The notes under the pieces: generated by a model
The model's input: only the letters and a program-made list of their open reading frames with translations
What the model was told of the DNA's origin: nothing
Database searches by the model: none
Assembly (NCBI GenBank): GCA_035649235.1
Contig: DASRJX010000068.1
Coordinates: 1-12,075, forward strand
Direction: 5' to 3'
Length of the DNA: 12,075 nucleotides
DNA from: DASRJX01 sp035649235
GTDB taxonomy: Bacteria; Acidobacteriota; Polarisedimenticolia; Gp22-AA2
Position numbers and translations under genes: made by a program
Shown here: one piece after another, positions 7,119 to 12,075 of the stretch
Position numbering within the stretch: position 1 is the first letter of the stretch
Layout of the letters: every line of letters begins with the position of its first letter

Positions 7119-7890
7119 GGTCCGCGACTCCCCTCTCGGTGGCCGGCTCCTCGTCCGCCAGCACGATCAGAATATCCTCCTGATGGTGGCTTTGGAAGGC
7201 GCGCGCCACACGGAGTCTCAGGACTTCGAGGAGAGCCAGGAAGGTCAGGATGAAGCCGAGCCTGTCGGTCAGCCCGTCGAACAGGGAGCGGAAGGCCACG
7301 CGCTTCCTGTCGTGGAGGAGATCGATGAGCCAGGTCATGCGGTCCATCAGGCTGACCTTCTCGCGCGTGATCCGCAGCGTCTCCGGCTCGGCGCCGAGGC
7401 GGCCCAGGATCGCCTGGAAGGCGCTCACCAGGGAGTAGAGATCGGCTTCGATCCCCTGCTCCCCTGCGAACTCCGCGACGGCCCCGGGAGGGCGCGTGAA
7501 GACCAGTTCCATGGCGGCCTCGCGCTCCTGAAGCTGCTCGGCGGCCCGACGGAGTTCCTGCACCGCCTCGGCCGCCCGCTCCGTCAGGGCTTGCGGCTCG
7601 ATGGCGGCATCGACCTCCCGAGGGTCGGGCGGCAGCAGGCGGCGCGACTTCATGTGGACGAGCGTGGCCGCCAGGACCAGGTGCTCCCCCGCGGTCTCGA
7701 GGTCCAGGGCCTCAATCGTCAGGAGGTAGGCGTCGCACTGCCGGACCACCTCCACGACCGGCAGGCCGGTGATGTCGATCTCGCCGGTCCGCACCAGGTG
7801 CAGCAGCAGATCGAGCGGGCCGCTGAAATCTCCCAGCGCCACGCGGGTGAAGCGATCGGCGGGCCCCGGTTCAGTCACGGGCGGCGTCAC
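7111..7890 (-). CDS. scpA: Segregation and condensation protein A (kleisin)
   Basis: Kleisin subunit that bridges SMC heads. The 259 residues begin with the SMC-neck-binding region (VALGDFSGPLDLLLHLVRTGEIDI, about 17-40), followed by AATLVHMKSRRLLPP (about 74-88), a helical Glu/Ala/Arg-rich middle segment that should bind ScpB, and a C-terminal winged helix (about 205-250: FRSLFDGLTDRLGFILTFLALLEVLRLRVARAFQ) that caps the other SMC head. GTG at 7890 is preceded by GGAGGG five bases away and overlaps the trpS stop as GTGA. scpB follows with an 8-nt overlap. The smc gene itself is not in the window, as is common. Confidence 0.95.
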   Translation of the reverse strand: MTPPVTEPGPADRFTRVALGDFSGPLDLLLHLVRTGEIDITGLPVVEVVRQCDAYLLTIEALDLETAGEHLVLAATLVHMKSRRLLPPDPREVDAAIEPQALTERAAEAVQELRRAAEQLQEREAAMELVFTRPPGAVAEFAGEQGIEADLYSLVSAFQAILGRLGAEPETLRITREKVSLMDRMTWLIDLLHDRKRVAFRSLFDGLTDRLGFILTFLALLEVLRLRVARAFQSHHQEDILIVLADEEPATERGVADHV

Positions 7891-8909
7891 TCCAGCCCTC
7901 CCGCATCGAGCCGCATGGCGGAGCGCACGCGCTCCATCGTGGCGCGAGCCTCGGCGCGCGCCCGCTCGGCCCCCGCGGTCAGGATGTCGCGCACCCGGGC
8001 CCGGTCAGAGGCGAGCGCACGCCTCCGCTCCTGAAAAGGAGCGAGCGCAGGCTCCAGGTGCTGCAGCAGGAGGTTCTTGCAGTCGATGCACCCGATCCCC
8101 GCGCGGCGGCATTCGACATCCACGTGGGCGCGCGTCGCCTCCGTGCTGAAGGTGCGGTGGAAATCGAACACCGGACAGACCTCCGGATTCCCCGGATCGG
8201 TCCGCCGCTTGCGGGCGGGATCGGTCATCATCGTCAGGACCTTCTTGCGGATCGTCTCCAGGGGCTCCTTGAGGTTGATGGCGTTGCCGTAGGACTTGCT
8301 CATCTTCCTCCCATCCGTGCCCGGCAGCCGGGGCGTCCTGGTCGTCAGCGCCTGCGGCAGCGGAAAGACTTCGCCATACAGGCCGTTGAAGCGGCGGGCG
8401 ATCTCGCGACAGAGCTCCAGGTGCGCCAACTGGTCCTCACCGACCGGCACGAACTGGGCGCGGTAGATCAGGATGTCCGCGGCCTGCAGGACGGGATAGC
8501 CCAGAAACCCGTAGTTCGAGAGATCGCGCTGCCGGATCTGCTCCTGCTGCTCCTTGTACGTCGGCACCCGCTCGAGCCATGGGATCGGCACGATCATCGA
8601 GAGCAGGAGATGGAGCTCCGCGTGCTCCGGGACGTGCGACTGCACGAACAGGGTGCAGCGCTCCGGATCGAGGCCGGCCGCCATCCAGTCGATCGCCATC
8701 TCCAGCGTGTGCTCGCGGATCGCGGACGGATCCTCGTACTCGCTTGTCAGGGCGTGCCAGTCGCAGATGGCGAAGAAGCAGTCGTGCGTCTCCTGCAGGC
8801 GCACCCAGTTCTCGAGCGCGCCGACCAGGTGGCCGATGTGCATCGGGCCGGTGGGCCGGAAGCCGGACAGGACGCGTGGGCGTCGGGGCTGTGTCGTCGT
8901 GGCGCTCAT
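7887..8909 (-). CDS. trpS: Tryptophanyl-tRNA synthetase, with Fe-S-type cysteine motif
   Basis: Class Ic aminoacyl-tRNA synthetase charging tRNA-Trp. The 340 residues contain the HIGH motif HIGH (24-27, after SGFRPTGPM) and KMSKS (202-206); YKEQQEQI and GFLGYPVLQAADILIY are typical TrpRS segments. Cysteines C245, C267, C274 and C277 form C-x21-C-x6-C-x2-C, one residue from the C-x22-C-x6-C-x2-C motif that holds a [4Fe-4S] cluster near the anticodon-binding region of Thermotoga maritima TrpRS. The open frame extends upstream to 9074, but that part overlaps the FHA gene and is not TrpRS-like; ATG at 8909 gives the correct N-terminus. Its GGAG abuts the ATG with no spacer, an oddly placed ribosome site. 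Its stop overlaps scpA by 4 nt. Confidence 0.96.
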   Translation of the reverse strand: MSATTTQPRRPRVLSGFRPTGPMHIGHLVGALENWVRLQETHDCFFAICDWHALTSEYEDPSAIREHTLEMAIDWMAAGLDPERCTLFVQSHVPEHAELHLLLSMIVPIPWLERVPTYKEQQEQIRQRDLSNYGFLGYPVLQAADILIYRAQFVPVGEDQLAHLELCREIARRFNGLYGEVFPLPQALTTRTPRLPGTDGRKMSKSYGNAINLKEPLETIRKKVLTMMTDPARKRRTDPGNPEVCPVFDFHRTFSTEATRAHVDVECRRAGIGCIDCKNLLLQHLEPALAPFQERRRALASDRARVRDILTAGAERARAEARATMERVRSAMRLDAGGLE

Positions 8910-8920
8910 CTCCGCTGCAT

Positions 8921-8941
8921 CGGACCGGATTCTTCGGTCCG
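8921..8941 (-). other. Short hairpin in the CNB-FHA/trpS spacer
   Basis: CGGACCG (8921-8927) and CGGTCCG (8935-8941) can form a 7-bp stem with a 7-nt loop between the stop of the CNB-FHA gene and the trpS start. No T-run follows on the minus strand. It could modulate trpS expression, whose ribosome site is poor, but no function is shown. Confidence 0.35.
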
Positions 8942-8946
8942 GGGTG

Positions 8947-9792
8947 TCAGGCCTTCGGCTTCTCCCCGGCCGCCTTGAAGACGAGGGCGACCATGCCGAG
9001 GGCGATCCGGTCCCCGGTGGCGAGGGCGTGGGGCTTCCCCGGCACCAGGCGGCGTCCGTTGACCAGCGTGCCATTCAAGGCCCCGACCTCCTCGGTCAGG
9101 AAGCAGCTGCCGTCCTGAAGGAACACCCGGGCGTGGCGCCGCGACACGGACCGGTTGATGTCCACCTGGGTCAGGTCGATCTCGGGCCGGGTTCCGGTCA
9201 CCGGATCGTAGCGACCGATGACCGCCTGAGGGGTGATGATCGGGAAACACCGCTTGCCGCCGTCCAGGATGAGCAGACCGTGGGCGCCCGCGGGGACGGC
9301 GATGTCGCCGTTCGCCCCGGGGGCCGCCGCGGCCGGAAGCGCCGGCTGTGGGGGCGGTGCCTCGACCGGCGCGTCGATGTCGACCGCTTCCGACGCCACG
9401 GGCCGATCGGCGGGCGCGCTGCTCGTCACCGACTCCAGCTTGCGGTTCGCCTCCTGCAGCCGGTTGCTCAGCTTGCGCAGCATGCGGACGGCGATCTCGA
9501 TGTTCGCGCGGATCATCCGATCGAACGTCGCGCTGTTGATCTCGATCAGCTCCACGTCCTTGACGGCCTCGGCGCCGGTCGTGCGGGGCAGTCCTTCGAG
9601 CACGGACAGCTCGCCGAAGAAGTCCCCCTTTTCCATCACGGCCAGCTCCTGCTTGACGCCGTCCCGCATGCGGAACAGGCGGACCTCGCCGACCTGGATC
9701 ACGTACATCTCGGCGCCCAGGTCCCCCTCGGAGTAGACGGCTTCTCCCGCCTTGCGGCGCACCATGAGGTTCTTGAAGGGATCGGGGGCCAT
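8947..9792 (-). CDS. Cyclic-nucleotide-binding and FHA domain protein
   Basis: A 281-residue two-domain soluble signalling protein with no membrane segment or helix-turn-helix. Residues about 8-115 form a cNMP-binding (CRP-like) domain; the phosphate-binding cassette FFGELSVLEGLPRTTG (58-73) keeps E61 and R70, so nucleotide binding is plausible. An Ala/Pro-rich linker (about 122-168) leads to a forkhead-associated domain (about 170-273) with the phosphothreonine-site residues R194 (IGR), S217 and H220 (VSRRH), N240 (LNGT) and N245. It may couple cyclic-nucleotide levels to phosphothreonine signalling; the partner kinase is not in the window and the function is inferred. ATG at 9792 has no clear Shine-Dalgarno box. 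It is the first minus-strand gene after the divergent region and lies 37 bp before trpS. Confidence 0.88.
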   Translation of the reverse strand: MAPDPFKNLMVRRKAGEAVYSEGDLGAEMYVIQVGEVRLFRMRDGVKQELAVMEKGDFFGELSVLEGLPRTTGAEAVKDVELIEINSATFDRMIRANIEIAVRMLRKLSNRLQEANRKLESVTSSAPADRPVASEAVDIDAPVEAPPPQPALPAAAAPGANGDIAVPAGAHGLLILDGGKRCFPIITPQAVIGRYDPVTGTRPEIDLTQVDINRSVSRRHARVFLQDGSCFLTEEVGALNGTLVNGRRLVPGKPHALATGDRIALGMVALVFKAAGEKPKA

Positions 9793-9823
9793 CGGCAGTG
9801 TCGTGCGGCGTGAGGTGGTGACG

Positions 9824-9866
9824 AAAGCCGCAACGGGCCGGATGATAATGGAAGCAAAAGCCGCAA
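9824..9866. repeat. Two perfect 10-bp direct repeats 33 bp apart in divergent promoter region
   Basis: AAAGCCGCAA occurs at 9824-9833 and again at 9857-9866. The start-to-start distance of 33 bp is about three helical turns, so both boxes face the same side of DNA. On the minus strand, one box abuts the -35 element and extends into the spacer; the other lies at the predicted transcription start of the CNB-FHA gene. This suits a repressor or regulator pair; the regulator is unknown. Confidence 0.5.
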
Positions 9867-9871
9867 GTCAA
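9842..9871 (-). promoter_or_regulatory. Sigma70-type promoter for the CNB-FHA/trpS/scpAB gene block
   Basis: On the minus strand TTGACT (9871-9866) and TATCAT (9847-9842) are separated by 18 bp; each differs from consensus at one position. The predicted start near 9835 gives a leader of about 42 nt before the ATG at 9792. It sits between divergent genes and overlaps one of two repeated 10-bp boxes. Confidence 0.65.
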
Positions 9872-9963
9872 ACGCGGCGTCCCGCGCGGGTTAGAATCGA
9901 CGCTGCATGTTTCATCCGCCTGCTGGTTGCAGACGATCGAGGGTTTCGAAAGCCCGGCTCGTC

Positions 9964-12075
9964 ATGAGGTTCGTGGCGGCGGGCGTGCTCGGAGCGCTCT
10001 CCGCCGCCGTCGGATACGAGGGCCCCGGTGCCCGGGAGGCGGAGGCGCCCGGGGCCACGGCCGGAAAGACGGCGGAGCGCCGATCCCTTCTCTGGCCCCT
10101 CGAGGGACCAGCGCCCATCGTCGCGAGCTTCGGCGAGTACCGCTACGACCACATGCATGCCGGCATCGACATCTCCACGGGGGGAGCCACGGGGCTCAAG
10201 GTGCTGGCGGCGGATGATGGGGAGATCGTACGCCTCAAGGTCGAGTGGCGGGGCTACGGACGGGCGCTCTACCTGCGCCATCACGACGGCCGCACCACCG
10301 TCTACGCGCATCTCGAGCGTTACGAGGACCGGACGCTCGGCCTGGAGCGGATGGTGGCGCGGCGCCAGGCGGCGGCCGGCACGCGCTATCCCGGGAGCAT
10401 CGACCTCGATCGGCCCCTTCCGGTGCGCCGGGGCCAGGTGGTGGCGTTCTCGGGCGAGTCGGGAGCGGGCCCGCCGCACCTGCATTTCGAGGTGCGCGGC
10501 CGGGCCGACCAGCCTCTCGATCCCTTCCGGGCGGGCCTCCGGGCTCCCGCCGATCGGCAGCCGCCGGACCTGGAGTCGGTGACGGTCACGGCGGCCGACC
10601 CGATGACCTACATCGATGGAGTCCTCAGGGAGCGGACCTACCCGTTGCAGCGGCGAGGCACGCAGCACGAGAGCCAGGAGCCGGTGCGCGTCAGCGGCCC
10701 CTTCCACGCCATCCTCGATGCCTTCGACCCTGTCCCCGGTGGGCGCGTCGGGATCCGTTTCCTGGAGGTCCTGGTCGACGGCCGCCCGACCTACCGGCTC
10801 GACTACGAGGCCTTCCGGTTCGATCAGTATCCCCTCTCGGGGCTCATCCATGACCACCGCTTCAGCCACCTAGGGCCGACCCGCTTCGCATACCGGCTGG
10901 CCCGTCTGCCGGGAAACGCTCTCGCGTCAGGGTCGGCCGCCGGTGATTCGGAGGGGGGCTCTCCTCCCGGCTCGTTCGATCTGCCCGCAGGGCCGCACCG
11001 CCTGGACCTGACGGTGCGGGACGCTTCGGGTGCGACGAGCCGGGCCAGGCTCTGTGTCTTCGTCGCTCGCACCGGACCCGTGGCCGGGGCGCGCGTGCCG
11101 GAAGCTGGCGAGGCGCTGCCCGGCTCTGCTATGGCCAGGTTCGATCCCCTACCGGCCCCGGCCGCCAAGGCAGCGGTCGCGGCGGGTCAGCCGCAGGCCG
11201 CGGTCGATGCCGGATTGTGCGTCCCTGATACTGCCGATCTGGTTGAAGGGGAGATCTGGAGCGAGGCGGGGAAGCGCTTCGAGCGGCTCGACTGCCGCGC
11301 AGCCCAGGGGCTCTGCCTCGCCAGGGGGCCGCTCGCCGCCTCCGTGTCGGCCACCACGGTGCGGCTGAGGCTGATCGGAGGGGGCGTCCCCGGGCCCTGG
11401 CAGTCCCTCCCTGCCGACACCGCGGCTCAGGATCCGCTCCGGCTGCGGGTCGAGCCCTTACCCGCCTTCATCGATCTCGCGCTTCCGTCGGAGCCCGCGC
11501 GGACCTTGGATGCGCCGGACGGCCAGGAGTGTTCGCCGCCCGGCGCCGCCTCCTGGCGCCCCCTCCAGGGGCGCTGGCTGGGAAGCGGGATCGGCTATGA
11601 ACGGGCCGCCGCGATGCAGTCCGGCGGCGGACAGGACGAATCGGATTGCCGGTTGCGGCGAGGTCTCGGCGGGATCGTGCTGCGCTACGTGGAGCCCTCC
11701 GCCGCGGCCCGCCTGACCGGGCCGGGATTCCGGATCGACATGCCGGCCGGCGCGCGTTTCTATCCGGGACCGCTCGCCGCCCGGACGGCGCCGGCCGCGG
11801 ACCTGCCTCCTGGATTGACGTCGGGCGGAGCCGCTGTCGACGTGCTGCCGGAGGGGGAGGCGCTGAACGAGCGCGCCGTGCTGTCCTTCGATCTCGGCGC
11901 CGGCACTCCCGACGCGCGGGACCTCGGCATCTTCCGCTTCGATCCGGTGACGCAGGAGTGGTCTTTCGAGGGGGACGCGCTCGAGGAAGGGGGCCGGGCC
12001 ATCGCGCTCCCCTTCAGGAGACATGGACGGTTCGCCTTGTTGCGCGACACGGCCGCCCCGGTCGTGGTCTCCGTG
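9964..12075 (+). CDS. Exported M23 metallopeptidase with large C-terminal extension, runs off right edge
   Basis: An open frame of 704 codons with no stop. A short charged start and hydrophobic run (about 3-17, FVAAGVLGALSAAVG) suggest a signal peptide. The M23/LytM peptidase domain spans about 40-185: zinc ligands H65 and D69 in HAGID, then YAHL with H116, and HLHF with H172 and H174, after GESGAGPP. These enzymes cut peptidoglycan cross-bridges in the periplasm or outside the cell. About 40 residues are inserted between H116 and the final glycine-rich loop. Residues 186-704 have no clear family call; they look beta-rich, with an Ala/Pro linker near 380-415, six cysteines (364, 419, 444, 451, 523, 562) and a module at about 588-695 (MPAGARF...VLPEGEAL...LGIFRFD...GRFALLRD) resembling ZU5-like surface modules. 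An upstream in-frame ATG at 9907 would give a longer, Arg-rich signal peptide; neither start has a good ribosome site. Confidence 0.85.
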   Translation, partial: MRFVAAGVLGALSAAVGYEGPGAREAEAPGATAGKTAERRSLLWPLEGPAPIVASFGEYRYDHMHAGIDISTGGATGLKVLAADDGEIVRLKVEWRGYGRALYLRHHDGRTTVYAHLERYEDRTLGLERMVARRQAAAGTRYPGSIDLDRPLPVRRGQVVAFSGESGAGPPHLHFEVRGRADQPLDPFRAGLRAPADRQPPDLESVTVTAADPMTYIDGVLRERTYPLQRRGTQHESQEPVRVSGPFHAILDAFDPVPGGRVGIRFLEVLVDGRPTYRLDYEAFRFDQYPLSGLIHDHRFSHLGPTRFAYRLARLPGNALASGSAAGDSEGGSPPGSFDLPAGPHRLDLTVRDASGATSRARLCVFVARTGPVAGARVPEAGEALPGSAMARFDPLPAPAAKAAVAAGQPQAAVDAGLCVPDTADLVEGEIWSEAGKRFERLDCRAAQGLCLARGPLAASVSATTVRLRLIGGGVPGPWQSLPADTAAQDPLRLRVEPLPAFIDLALPSEPARTLDAPDGQECSPPGAASWRPLQGRWLGSGIGYERAAAMQSGGGQDESDCRLRRGLGGIVLRYVEPSAAARLTGPGFRIDMPAGARFYPGPLAARTAPAADLPPGLTSGGAAVDVLPEGEALNERAVLSFDLGAGTPDARDLGIFRFDPVTQEWSFEGDALEEGGRAIALPFRRHGRFALLRDTAAPVVVSV

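Noticed and set aside
8910..9074. Longer trpS start at 9074
   Set aside because: The added residues overlap the FHA domain and have no TrpRS similarity; the ATG at 8909 gives the expected N-terminus.
8058..9813. Two long plus-strand frames opposite trpS and CNB-FHA
   Set aside because: No motif or ribosome site, and the complementary genes are certain.
9881..9890. Perfect palindrome CCCGCGCGGG in the divergent region
   Set aside because: Ten bases of pure GC in a GC-rich genome are expected by chance, and the symmetry does not extend into the flanks.
9892..9897. TAGAAT as a plus-strand -10 for the M23 gene
   Set aside because: The hexamer is good, but no acceptable -35 lies 16-18 bp upstream and there is no extended -10, so it was not listed as a promoter.
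9868..10869. 333-codon minus-strand frame opposite the M23 gene
   Set aside because: The plus frame carries HAGID, YAHL and HLHF motifs; the minus frame has none.
11458..12024. 188-codon minus-strand frame near the right edge
   Set aside because: The plus frame stays open without stops from 9964 to the edge with protein-like composition, so this is a shadow.

Overview
This window is a high-GC bacterial chromosome segment (clearly GC-rich, with long spurious antisense ORFs) dominated by housekeeping genes. The organism is probably a GC-rich Gram-negative such as Acidobacteriota or a deltaproteobacterium-like lineage. That guess rests on the gene order, an IHF-beta-type histone-like protein directly after rpsA, and a MiaB/bifunctional-nuclease neighbourhood; no rRNA or unambiguous marker confirms it. 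I see no mobile element, CRISPR array, tRNA or rRNA.

Layout. Everything from about 9.87 kb down to base 1 is read on the minus strand. In transcription order: a cyclic-nucleotide-binding plus FHA signalling protein, trpS, scpA, scpB, rluB-type pseudouridine synthase, hisC; then a 185-bp gap with a near-perfect sigma70-type promoter; then rpsA (six S1 domains), an ihfB-like gene, a HIT-family nucleotide hydrolase/phosphorylase, miaB, and the first 75 codons of a DUF151 bifunctional-nuclease-family gene that runs off the left edge. Many junctions are 4-nt GTGA or ATGA overlaps (trpS/scpA, rluB/hisC, HIT/miaB), and scpB/rluB overlap by 50 nt, so tight translational coupling is likely. On the plus strand, divergent from the CNB-FHA gene, a large exported M23 metallopeptidase begins near 9964 and is still open at the right edge (704 codons visible).

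How the genes fit together. The first minus-strand block joins signalling (CNB-FHA), tryptophan charging (TrpRS with a four-cysteine pattern like the [4Fe-4S] TrpRS of Thermotoga), chromosome condensation (ScpA/ScpB kleisin complex of SMC), rRNA modification (RluB) and amino-acid synthesis (HisC). The second block, with its own strong promoter, covers ribosomal mRNA binding (S1), nucleoid architecture (IHF-like), nucleotide clean-up (HIT) and tRNA modification (MiaB). hisC just upstream of rpsA looks like a shortened form of the aromatic supraoperon (hisC-tyrA-aroA-cmk-rpsA-ihfB) known from pseudomonads, lacking the middle genes.

No radically new system is evident. The points most worth a second look are the Fe-S-type TrpRS, the CNB-FHA fusion with a promoter carrying two identical 10-bp boxes 33 bp apart, the isolated AT-rich rpsA promoter, the overlapping acidic/basic tails of ScpB and RluB, and the large cysteine-bearing C-terminal extension of the M23 protein.
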